From Alphaproteobacteria bacterium (GTDB lineage Bacteria; Pseudomonadota; Alphaproteobacteria; Rhizobiales; Aestuariivirgaceae): 8,556 bases of DNA. The position numbers and the translations under genes were made by a program. Location of the stretch: contig JAGRLX010000337.1 in the NCBI GenBank assembly GCA_020441605.1, positions 1 to 8,556 on the forward strand. The letters run 5' to 3'. The number at the start of each line of letters is the position of its first letter. Position 1 is the first letter of the stretch. The notes under the pieces were generated by a model, which ran no database searches, was not told the origin of the DNA, and saw only the letters and a program-made list of their open reading frames with translations. Positions 1-6,118 of the stretch are shown in pieces.

Positions 1-1240
1 GATTGGCCGGCAAGACGGGGATGAAAGCCCTGTCATGATGTCGTTTATGAATGTCGCTCCCGTTGCACGGCAGATCTCTTGTGGTGTAACCGAGACAAAC
101 GAACGCACACATGAGATCATTCGCGACAGCCTTCATCTGTCTGCCATGCGCTCGGGGAACATCACCGGCATTGGCCCTCGATACTGTCCGTCGGTCGAGG
201 ACAAGGTGACGCGATTTGCTGAAAAGATCTCGCACAATGTCTTTCTGGAACCCGAGGGGCTGGAAAGTCCGACAGTCTACCCAAACGGCATTTCAACGTC
301 GCTGCCCAGGGATGTGCAAGAGGCTTTCATCAAGTCGATCCGCGGCCTTGAACAGGTTGAAATTCAGCAGTTTGGCTATGCGATCGAGTACGACTTCATC
401 GATCCCCGTTCTCTGACGCCACATTTGGAGTTCCAACCTATTACAGGGCTTTTTCTGGCTGGCCAGATCAATGGCACAACCGGCTATGAAGAGGCGGGTG
501 CACAAGGCCTGCTTGCCGGTGCCAATGCTGCTGCTCGAGCGGGCCGGGGAGACCTCCTGCCATTGAGCCGGTTTGACAGCTATGTTGGGGTCATGGTTGA
601 TGATCTGACTTCAAAAGGCGTTACGGAACCCTATCGAATGTTCACGTCTCGCGCAGAATATCGACTATCACTTCGCGCTGACAACGCAGACCAGAGGCTC
701 ACCGCTTTGGCGGAGCAGCATGGTTTGGTTTCATCAGGTCGACGGATCCAGTTTGAGAGAAAGATGAAGCACTTGAGAGACCTCAGGTCGCAGCTGGACG
801 CTCAGGATTTCGGCGTTTCTGATTGGGCAAAGGTGCCGCTGGTTCGGCCAAAGGATGGTAGGAGACGCAGTTATCTGGACGTCGCGGCCTTGATTCAGTC
901 CGAGCATGGCACGGTGGAAGCGCTCGCGTCAGTTTTACCAGGCGTTGATCGCTCAGTCCTCTCTCAGGTCGCTATCGATGCATTCTATGCGCCATATGTG
1001 GACCGGCAGGCGGCCGAAGCAAAAAAGATCAGCACTGAAGAAGGCTTGGAGATACCTCCGGAGTTTGATTATTCGATTCTTCCATCCTTGTCGGCGGAAG
1101 TCCGGGCGAAGCTGACTTCTTCACGACCAACAACGATTGCTGCCGCTGCCCGAATTGAGGGCGTCACGCCAGCGGCGGTGGTCTCACTCTTGGCTCATCT
1201 GCACACTGAGAAAAGGGCGCGGCGTGCGAAACAAGCTTGA
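1..1240 (+). CDS. mnmG: MnmG (GidA), tRNA U34 carboxymethylaminomethyl-modifying enzyme subunit, 5' truncated by window edge
   Basis: FAD-dependent subunit of the MnmE-MnmG complex, which installs the (carboxymethyl)aminomethyl group on C5 of wobble U34 in certain tRNAs, in the cytoplasm. The reading frame is open from base 2, so the start and the N-terminal FAD-binding part lie outside the window. 412 residues are visible of a family length of roughly 620-630. Both family signatures are present: GPRYCPSVEDK (fragment residues 58-68) and AGQINGTTGYEEAGAQG (153-169). YPNGISTSLP (93-102) and FTSRAEYRLSLRADNADQR also match. The C-terminal helical domain, which contacts MnmE and tRNA, is intact (RQAAE..., IPPEFDY, RIEGVTPAA). 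The internal ATG at base 35 is not the true start, because homology continues upstream of it. It reads into rsmG with a 17-base overlap, consistent with an operon. The product is certain; only the 5' end is unseen. Confidence 0.97.
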   Translation, partial: IGRQDGDESPVMMSFMNVAPVARQISCGVTETNERTHEIIRDSLHLSAMRSGNITGIGPRYCPSVEDKVTRFAEKISHNVFLEPEGLESPTVYPNGISTSLPRDVQEAFIKSIRGLEQVEIQQFGYAIEYDFIDPRSLTPHLEFQPITGLFLAGQINGTTGYEEAGAQGLLAGANAAARAGRGDLLPLSRFDSYVGVMVDDLTSKGVTEPYRMFTSRAEYRLSLRADNADQRLTALAEQHGLVSSGRRIQFERKMKHLRDLRSQLDAQDFGVSDWAKVPLVRPKDGRRRSYLDVAALIQSEHGTVEALASVLPGVDRSVLSQVAIDAFYAPYVDRQAAEAKKISTEEGLEIPPEFDYSILPSLSAEVRAKLTSSRPTTIAAAARIEGVTPAAVVSLLAHLHTEKRARRAKQA

Positions 1241-1862
1241 TCTTGGCCACTTTGCGCGCCTGGATGTTTCACGTGAAACACTGGAAGCTCTACAGGAGTT
1301 CGAAGCGGCCACTCTGAAGTGGTCGGCAGCGATCAACCTGATTGCAGCCGGCAGTGAACGCGATCTCTGGCGACGTCATATTCAGGATTCCGCGCAATTG
1401 CTCGACTTCGCGCCGGAGGTTTTTCACAAATGGTGTGACATTGGCGCAGGCGGCGGTTTTCCCGGCCTTGTCCTTGCAATTCTGTGCAAGAGGCGTGAAC
1501 CCCGGCCGCGGTTCGTTCTTGTCGAGTCAGACAGTCGTAAGTGTGCTTTTCTCAAGCTTCAGGCCTCAGCTCTCGATTTGCCGGTAGATGTCGTCAATCA
1601 GAGGATCGAAAGCATGGATCCCGCGGGTGCCGACATTCTATCCGCTCGCGCGCTCGCACCACTCCCCATTCTGTTGCAGCACGCTCAGCGGCACCTCTCA
1701 AGCGACGGTATCTGCCTGTTTCCGAAGGGCAGGAACTGGCAGGGCGAAGTTGATCTGGCGCGCAAAACGTGTCAGTTCGACCTGCAAGTTTCGCCAAGCA
1801 TTGTCGATCCTGAGAGCAGGATCCTGGTCATTAGAAACGTTCGCCAGAAGAAAGCAGACTGA
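1224..1862 (+). CDS. rsmG: RsmG (GidB), 16S rRNA (guanine527-N7)-methyltransferase
   Basis: SAM-dependent methyltransferase that makes m7G527 in the 530 loop of 16S rRNA; in several bacteria its loss gives low-level streptomycin resistance. The GTG at 1224 gives 212 residues, close to the family length. It has AAAGGG six bases upstream and no better in-frame start nearby. The longer ORF from ATG 1137 would add 29 unrelated residues deep inside mnmG. Visible features: the N-terminal helix with VSRETL (15-20), RRHIQDS (50-56), the SAM-binding loop CDIGAGGGFPG (71-81), the acidic strand end VLVESDSRK (98-106), the SARALAPL segment (140-147) and FPKGRNWQ (166-173). The VSRET codons are a parS site (see 1265-1280), so this gene carries a DNA-segregation element in its coding sequence. 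Its stop overlaps the parA start by one base (TGATG). Start confidence is moderate; identity is high. Confidence 0.94.
   Translation: MRNKLDLGHFARLDVSRETLEALQEFEAATLKWSAAINLIAAGSERDLWRRHIQDSAQLLDFAPEVFHKWCDIGAGGGFPGLVLAILCKRREPRPRFVLVESDSRKCAFLKLQASALDLPVDVVNQRIESMDPAGADILSARALAPLPILLQHAQRHLSSDGICLFPKGRNWQGEVDLARKTCQFDLQVSPSIVDPESRILVIRNVRQKKAD
1265..1280. other. parS: parS centromere-like site 1 (canonical, inside rsmG)
   Basis: The sequence TGTTTCACGTGAAACA is a perfect 16-base palindrome and matches the bacterial chromosomal parS consensus at every base. It lies in codons 14-19 of rsmG (Asp-Val-Ser-Arg-Glu-Thr). ParB from the neighbouring gene should bind it, load as a CTP-dependent clamp and spread, while ParA moves the complex. 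The match is seen directly; ParB binding is inferred from the family. A site in rsmG next to parAB also fits an origin-proximal location. Confidence 0.95.
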
Positions 1863-2650
1863 TGAAGATCGTTGCCATTGCCAATCAGAAGGGCGGTGTT
1901 GCCAAGACGACGACCGCCATCAATCTCGCCGCGAGCCTGGCAGAGAGCGGTTTCAAGGTTCTGGTTATCGACATGGATCCGCAAGGCAACGCGTCGACGG
2001 GCTTCGGAATCGCCGCAGATCAACGTGCGCACACGATCTACGACCTGCTTCTGGGCGATTCGGATGTTATGTCGGTCATTGTTCCTACTCCGACCGCTCG
2101 CGTCAGCATCATTCCGTCGACAACCGAATTGTCGTCATCGGACGTTCAGCTTTACAATGTCAACAAGCGAAGCTTTCTTCTGAGGGATTCCTTGGCAAGC
2201 AAGGGTCTTACGGAGCAAGCCTTTGACTTTGTTCTCATTGATTGCCCGCCCTCGCTGAACTTGCTTACCGTCAATGCGCTGGTTGCCGCACACTCGGTTC
2301 TCATTCCCTTGCAGAGCGAGTTCTTCGCTCTTGAGGGGTTGTCGCAACTCATGTTGACCATCCGTGAGATTCGGCAGACTGCGAACCCGGCCCTGCGGGT
2401 CGAAGGCGTGCTTCTAACCATGCACGACCAGCGAAACAACCTTTCGCAGCAGGTCGAGCGGGACGCACGCGATACCTTGGGCGGCCTGGTCTATCAAACC
2501 GTGATCCCGCGCAACGTGCGTCTGAGTGAGGCGCCGTCCTACGCGGTGCCAGCACTCACCTATGATCCGCTTTCCAAAGGCGCCGTGGCCTATCGCGCCT
2601 TTGCTGAAGAGTTTCTCAAGAACAACAAAGTGCTCGCCAAGGAGGCCTGA
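1862..2650 (+). CDS. parA: ParA, chromosome-partitioning Walker-type ATPase (Soj family)
   Basis: Cytoplasmic, nucleoid-binding ATPase that dimerises with ATP and pulls ParB-parS complexes during origin segregation. 262 residues, normal for chromosomal ParA without an extra N-terminal DNA-binding domain. It has the deviant Walker A KGGVAKTTT (10-18) with signature lysine K10 and catalytic K15, the A' motif VLVIDMDPQGN (33-43), and a Walker B-like FDFVLIDCPPSLN strand near the middle. The ALEGL and PRNVRLSEAPS segments are typical of Soj/ParA. Walker A has Ala at residue 14 where Gly is commoner. The ATG shares its A with the rsmG stop, so translation is probably coupled; there is no strong Shine-Dalgarno. 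parB begins one base after the stop. Plasmid ParA is unlikely given the mnmG-rsmG context and the two parS sites. Confidence 0.96.
   Translation: MKIVAIANQKGGVAKTTTAINLAASLAESGFKVLVIDMDPQGNASTGFGIAADQRAHTIYDLLLGDSDVMSVIVPTPTARVSIIPSTTELSSSDVQLYNVNKRSFLLRDSLASKGLTEQAFDFVLIDCPPSLNLLTVNALVAAHSVLIPLQSEFFALEGLSQLMLTIREIRQTANPALRVEGVLLTMHDQRNNLSQQVERDARDTLGGLVYQTVIPRNVRLSEAPSYAVPALTYDPLSKGAVAYRAFAEEFLKNNKVLAKEA
2639..2645 (+). promoter_or_regulatory. Ribosome binding site for parB
   Basis: AAGGAGG, a near-perfect Shine-Dalgarno, lies in the last codons of parA, six bases before the ATG at 2652. It settles the parB start against the longer in-frame ORF beginning at 2526 inside parA. It is the strongest ribosome binding site in the window, perhaps because ParB must be made in excess of ParA; that reason is inference. 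Confidence 0.85.
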
Positions 2651-2651
2651 C

Positions 2652-3554
2652 ATGAACCAGCGCAAGAATGAGCGTCGTGGCCTTGGCCGGGGACTGTCTG
2701 CCTTGATGGCGGACATTGGTGTCGACGCTCGTGTCAACGATCCGGTTGTGGAAGGGCAGCCGCAGCGATCTGCCTTGCAGACACTTCCGATCGACGCAAT
2801 TCAGGCCAATCCAGAGCAACCACGCCGCGCCTTTGATGAACGGGCGCTCGAGGAATTGTCCCGTTCCATTCAGGAAAAGGGCATAGTGCAACCGCTTGTC
2901 GTTCGCCCCCTTGCCGGCCAGCATGGCAAGTTCGAGATCGTCGCTGGTGAGCGCCGATGGCGTGCCGCGCAACTCGCCAGGTTGGGTGAGGTGCCGGTAT
3001 TGATCCGAACTTTCAGCGATCAGGAAGTTCTGGAAGTCGCGATCATCGAGAATATCCAGCGGGAAGGGCTGAATGCCATTGAAGAGGCCGCAGGGTATAA
3101 ACAGCTGATCGAAAGGTTCGGCCATACCCAGGAAAAGGTCGCGGACGCTCTGGGCAAAAGCCGTAGCCATATCGCCAACCTGTTGCGCCTGTTGACGTTG
3201 CCGCAAGATGTTCAGAACATGGTGATCGCGGGTACGATTTCGGCCGGCCATGCGCGTGCATTGGTAACCGCGCCCGATCCCGTTGCCTTGGCGCTGAAAG
3301 TCGCGGGCGAAGGGCTTTCAGTCCGCGAAACTGAGGATCTTGCGCGCCGCGTTGGACATCAGCCATCCCACAAACGCGGCGATACGCGTCAAAAAGATGC
3401 GGACACCAAGGTTCTGGAAGACGACCTTTCCGCGAATCTGGGTATGAGCGTGGTGATTGATCACCGTGCTGGTGGGGAAGGGCAGGTCATCATCCGTTAC
3501 AAGACGTTGGATCAGCTGGATCAACTCTGCCAACTCCTGTCTTCTGTCCGTTGA
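2652..3554 (+). CDS. parB: ParB, chromosome-partitioning CTPase and parS-binding protein (Spo0J/Noc family)
   Basis: Binds parS, closes into a CTP-dependent DNA clamp, slides to form the partition complex and stimulates ParA ATPase. 300 residues. Visible parts in order: the N-terminal ParA-activating peptide RRGLGRGLSALM (8-19); the ParB/Srx-like CTP-binding domain from about 43 to 140, with NPEQPRR (53-59), GERRWRA (99-105) and ENIQRE (133-138); the helix-turn-helix region at about 157-182 (HTQEKVADALGKSRSHIANLL), followed by GTISAGHARAL (194-204); a charged linker around 232-258; and a C-terminal dimerisation domain ending at 300. The start is fixed by the Shine-Dalgarno at 2639-2645. Likely targets are the sites at 1265-1280 and 4714-4729. 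The gene converges with hemW across 6 bases, with no terminator visible between them. Confidence 0.97.
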   Translation: MNQRKNERRGLGRGLSALMADIGVDARVNDPVVEGQPQRSALQTLPIDAIQANPEQPRRAFDERALEELSRSIQEKGIVQPLVVRPLAGQHGKFEIVAGERRWRAAQLARLGEVPVLIRTFSDQEVLEVAIIENIQREGLNAIEEAAGYKQLIERFGHTQEKVADALGKSRSHIANLLRLLTLPQDVQNMVIAGTISAGHARALVTAPDPVALALKVAGEGLSVRETEDLARRVGHQPSHKRGDTRQKDADTKVLEDDLSANLGMSVVIDHRAGGEGQVIIRYKTLDQLDQLCQLLSSVR

Positions 3555-3560
3555 TTGCTG

Positions 3561-4721
3561 TCAGAGCAACTCGCGAAGAATGGCGTTCAACAAGGGGCGG
3601 CCCTTTTTGGTTGTGATGAGTCGACCGTCTGCCTGTACGACAAGGCCGAGTTCTTCCAGTACGATCAACTTATCTTGCGCCAGGGGCCGGCCGCGCAACG
3701 CTCCATGCCTCGAGAGATCGAGCCCCTCATTCAGTCGCAAAGACATCATCAGGTATTCGCTCGCCTGTTCTTCTCCAGTGAGCCGAACTTCCTGGGTGGC
3801 CATGTTGTTCTCGCGTTGCTCAATCCATTGCGAAGGTGCAGAAATGCTGACTGTCGCCAGCCTCTGTCCGTTCAAGGTCACGCGACCATGGGCGCCCGGG
3901 CCAATCCCGACATAATCACCGTAACGCCAATAGATCTGATTGTGCAGGGATTCCTCGCCTGGAACGGCGTGGTTTGACGTTTCATAGGCTGCAAGACCAG
4001 TTGACTCGCACATCTCTTGTGTCAGGTCGAACATGTCCGCACAGGTTTCGTCGTCTGGCAGTCCAGGCAGCTTCCCAACGCGGTGTCTGGCACCAAAAAC
4101 CGTCCCGTCCTCGATTGTCAACTGATAGAGCGAGAGGTGTCGCGGCCCCATGGCCAGCGCGGCAGAGAGCTCGGCACGCCATGCCTCCAGTGTCTGGTGC
4201 TGACGGGCATAGATCAGATCGAAACTGGCACGGTCAAAATAGTGCGTTGCCACATCCCAGGCTTTCAGCGCCTCCCTTGCGCTATGTTGGCGGCCCAACA
4301 GGCGCAAGTCACGGTCATTCAGTGCCTGAATACCCATTGATACGCGATTCACACCGGCGTCGGAAAAAGCGCGAAACCGTCCCGCCTCGACTGATGTCGG
4401 ATTGGCTTCCAGCGTGATCTCGATGCTGTTGCGAAATCCCCAGGCTCGGCGCGCCGCATCGATCACAGCTGCCACAGTCTCCGGGGGCATCAACGACGGG
4501 GTTCCGCCACCGAAAAAGATTGAATCCAGAACCCGCCCCTGGGTTCGCTCACCCCACGCCGCGATTTCAGCAACATAGGCCTTCAGCCAGCGTTCCTGGT
4601 CAATGCGAGAAGAGACGTGGCTGTTGAAGTCGCAATAAGGGCATTTCGATGCACAGAATGGCCAATGGACATAAAGCCCGAAACCGCCATTTCGCCAATC
4701 CTCCAGGTCGGAATGTTTCAC
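3561..4721 (-). CDS. hemW: HemW, radical-SAM heme chaperone (HemN-like)
   Basis: Radical-SAM protein of the HemN/HemW family. HemW is known to bind heme and deliver it to respiratory proteins and lacks true coproporphyrinogen oxidase activity; such genes were formerly annotated as oxygen-independent coproporphyrinogen III oxidase. 386 residues, the usual HemW length and shorter than HemN. The [4Fe-4S] motif C23-x3-C27-x2-C30 is in FCASKCPYCDF. FFGGGTPS (69-76), SMGIQ (128-132), LSLYQLTIEDGT (196-207), YETSNHA (246-252) and GIGPGAHG (272-279) follow. The start is GTG at 4721-4719, with no Shine-Dalgarno; it overlaps the rdgB stop as GTGA, so translation is probably coupled. The same bases form parS site 2. 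No other start lies before the conserved WRNGGFGLYVHW. Last gene of the rph-rdgB-hemW operon. Confidence 0.94.
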   Translation of the reverse strand: MKHSDLEDWRNGGFGLYVHWPFCASKCPYCDFNSHVSSRIDQERWLKAYVAEIAAWGERTQGRVLDSIFFGGGTPSLMPPETVAAVIDAARRAWGFRNSIEITLEANPTSVEAGRFRAFSDAGVNRVSMGIQALNDRDLRLLGRQHSAREALKAWDVATHYFDRASFDLIYARQHQTLEAWRAELSAALAMGPRHLSLYQLTIEDGTVFGARHRVGKLPGLPDDETCADMFDLTQEMCESTGLAAYETSNHAVPGEESLHNQIYWRYGDYVGIGPGAHGRVTLNGQRLATVSISAPSQWIEQRENNMATQEVRLTGEEQASEYLMMSLRLNEGLDLSRHGALRGRPLAQDKLIVLEELGLVVQADGRLITTKKGRPLLNAILRELL

Positions 4722-4729
4722 GTGAAACG
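4714..4729. other. parS: parS site 2 (15 of 16 bases, at the rdgB/hemW junction)
   Basis: The sequence TGTTTCACGTGAAACG contains the full 14-base palindromic core GTTTCACGTGAAAC (4715-4728) and differs from the 16-base consensus only at the last base. It covers the last codons and TGA stop of rdgB (Arg-Phe-Thr-stop) and the GTG start and first codons of hemW, all read on the - strand. The core with central CACGTG should be enough for ParB binding by analogy with characterised parS sites; this is inference. Confidence 0.9.
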
Positions 4730-5323
4730 ATGGGCGAGCAGGGCCTGCATCGCCCGCGCTCTGTGAGAGATCCCATTCTTCTCCGAGGGCTCCATTTCGG
4801 CAAAAGTCTGGCGCTTTCCGTCAGGCTGAAACATGGGGTCATAGCCATGGCCGAGCTTGCCACGAATGGGCCAAACCAGCCGCCCAGCGACCGACCCCTC
4901 GTAAACCTCGTCGTGACCGTCTGGCCAGGCCAGGACAAGAACGCACTGAAACTGCGCAGTCCAGGGCTCGGGCGCCCGGGCCGAAACCAGAGCCTCGTGC
5001 GTTCGCGTCATCGCACGCATGAAGTCGCGACCACCTGGCCCCTCGGCCCAATCTGCGGTGTACACACCCGGCGCGCCATCCAGTCCATCCACACAGAGGC
5101 CACTGTCATCCGCCAGCGCCGGCAAGCCTGACGCTTGCGCCGCCGCGTGGGCCTTGATCCGAGCGTTTCCGACAAAGCTGGTCTCGGTTTCCGCAGGTTC
5201 CCCCAGGCCCAGTTCCTGCGCTGAAACCAGGGTCACGCCATGCGGCGCAAACAGGGCGCGCATCTCCTCGACCTTCCCCGCGTTATGGGTGGCGAACAGA
5301 AGCCGATTGCCCAGGGACGACAT
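4718..5323 (-). CDS. rdgB: RdgB, dITP/XTP pyrophosphatase (HAM1 family)
   Basis: Nucleotide-pool sanitising enzyme that hydrolyses dITP, ITP and XTP to monophosphates and pyrophosphate, keeping deaminated purines out of DNA and RNA. 201 residues from ATG, a normal length. Motifs: FATHNAGKVEEM (10-21), FVGNARIKA (50-58), the metal/catalytic ADDSGL (71-76), PGVYTADWA (85-93), HGYDPMF (159-165) and the base-recognition SHR (186-188). The start is ambiguous by one codon, since GTG (5326-5324) and ATG (5323-5321) are adjacent. ATG is preferred here and shares one base with the rph stop (TGATG); GTG would give a four-base GTGA overlap. AAAAGG lies a few bases upstream of both. The 3' end, including the stop, is formed by parS site 2 and overlaps the hemW start. 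Confidence 0.95.
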   Translation of the reverse strand: MSSLGNRLLFATHNAGKVEEMRALFAPHGVTLVSAQELGLGEPAETETSFVGNARIKAHAAAQASGLPALADDSGLCVDGLDGAPGVYTADWAEGPGGRDFMRAMTRTHEALVSARAPEPWTAQFQCVLVLAWPDGHDEVYEGSVAGRLVWPIRGKLGHGYDPMFQPDGKRQTFAEMEPSEKNGISHRARAMQALLAHRFT

Positions 5324-6033
5324 CACAAAGCCGCCTTTTGCGCCGAAACCAGATGGGCCACGCCGATTTCCGCCAGATCGACCATGTGATCCAGGTCATT
5401 GCGGGAAAAGACCGTGCCTTCGCCAGACATCTGGACCTCGATCAACCGGCCGTCTCCCAGCATGATGAAGTTTCCGTCAACTCCAGCGGCGCTATCCTCG
5501 TCATAATCCAGATCGAGAACAGCCTGCCCGGCATAGAAACCACAGGACACCGCGGCGACATGCCCGATGATCGGGTCCGATGCGATCGCCCGCGCCTTCA
5601 TCAGCGTATCAACCGCCAGCCGCAAAGCGACCCAACCACCGGTAATCGCCGCACAGCGTGTGCCGCCATCGGCCTGAATCACGTCGCAGTCGATTGTTAT
5701 CTGTCGTTCGCCCAGCGCGGAACGATCAACGCCAGCGCGCAAGGATCGCCCTATAAGGCGTTGAATTTCAACAGTTCTTCCGCTCTGCTTTCCCTGCGCC
5801 GCCTCGCGACGATTGCGCGAGTTGGTGGCGCGCGGCAGCATCCCGTATTCCGCCGTCACCCATCCCAGGCCCGTGTTCTTCAGAAATGGCGGCGTGCGGT
5901 CCTCGACGGTGGCCGAGCACAACACATGCGTGTTGCCGACCTTGATCAGGCACGAGCCCTCTGCATGACGCATCACACCGGTTTCGATTGAAACCGTCCG
6001 CATTTCATCTAATTTTCTACCCGAAGGACGCAT
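5323..6033 (-). CDS. rph: Rph, ribonuclease PH
   Basis: Phosphorolytic 3'-5' exoribonuclease that trims the 3' end of tRNA precursors, acting as a ring-shaped hexamer. 236 residues, close to the 238 of E. coli Rph. The start at ATG 6033 gives the canonical N-terminus [12 protein letters not shown] and has GGGAG six bases upstream. An in-frame ATG at 6120 would add 29 unrelated residues and run into hrcA, so it is rejected. Motifs: [13 protein letters not shown] (33-45), [14 protein letters not shown] (57-70), the phosphate/RNA-binding [15 protein letters not shown] (85-99), the metal-site [12 protein letters not shown] (115-126), GVDGNFI (184-190) and MSGEGTVFS (202-210). First gene of the rph-rdgB-hemW operon and divergent from hrcA. 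Confidence 0.96.
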   Translation of the reverse strand: MRPSGRKLDEMRTVSIETGVMRHAEGSCLIKVGNTHVLCSATVEDRTPPFLKNTGLGWVTAEYGMLPRATNSRNRREAAQGKQSGRTVEIQRLIGRSLRAGVDRSALGERQITIDCDVIQADGGTRCAAITGGWVALRLAVDTLMKARAIASDPIIGHVAAVSCGFYAGQAVLDLDYDEDSAAGVDGNFIMLGDGRLIEVQMSGEGTVFSRNDLDHMVDLAEIGVAHLVSAQKAAL

Positions 6034-6118
6034 ATCCGGCTCCCGCTCCGCTTTGTTCCCAGATACAGGGGCGACCGGGCCGGATGCAACCGGATTGACG
6101 GACCGCGAATCAGAACCC
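6034..6118. promoter_or_regulatory. Divergent rph / hrcA intergenic region
   Basis: These 85 bases separate the start codons of two outward-facing operons and must hold, or lie near, promoters for both unless these start inside the genes. GGGAG at 6040-6044 (read on -) is the rph ribosome binding site. No CIRCE element (TTAGCACTC, nine bases, GAGTGCTAA) is present, so self-repression of hrcA by HrcA is not supported here. No clear Shine-Dalgarno precedes the hrcA ATG. A TTGACG at 6095-6100 has no -10 at a usable distance before the ATG. Confidence 0.6.
6060..6089 (-). promoter_or_regulatory. Possible sigma-70 type promoter for rph-rdgB-hemW
   Basis: On the - strand, TTGCAT (6089-6084) is followed after 18 bases by TATCTG (6065-6060). 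These are modest -35 and -10 matches, placed so that a transcript would begin about 20 bases before the rph start codon. In a GC-rich alphaproteobacterium such matches are weak evidence; this is only the best candidate I could find. Confidence 0.25.

Noticed and set aside
1137..1223. Longer rsmG from ATG 1137
   Set aside because: The extra 29 residues lie in the mnmG C-terminal coding region, do not resemble RsmG, and the GTG at 1224 has a plausible ribosome binding site.
3555..3569. Small hairpin TTGCT/AGCAA between parB and hemW stops
   Set aside because: The stem has only five base pairs, is AT-containing and lacks a T-run on either side, so it is too weak to call a terminator.
5083..5091. 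CCATCCACA as a DnaA box (TTATCCACA)
   Set aside because: It is a single site with two mismatches at the critical TT positions, inside rdgB; no cluster or AT-rich unwinding region is present, so no origin is called.
5338..5991. 217-codon open frame on the + strand over rph
   Set aside because: It is antisense to nearly all of a clear ribonuclease PH gene, has no family resemblance and no ribosome binding site that I could see.
5979..5996. Third parS-like inverted repeat CGGTTTC-GATT-GAAACCG within rph
   Set aside because: The arms GTTTC and GAAAC match parS, but the centre is GATT in place of ACGT and the central CG, important for ParB recognition, is lost. The bases encode the conserved VSIETG stretch of Rph, which explains them. 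A ParB ChIP-seq peak here would overturn this.
6095..6100. TTGACG as a -35 box for hrcA
   Set aside because: A -10 at normal spacing would fall on or beyond the hrcA start codon, and no -10-like sequence is there. The TTG is also in frame with hrcA, but ATG 6119 is the better start.
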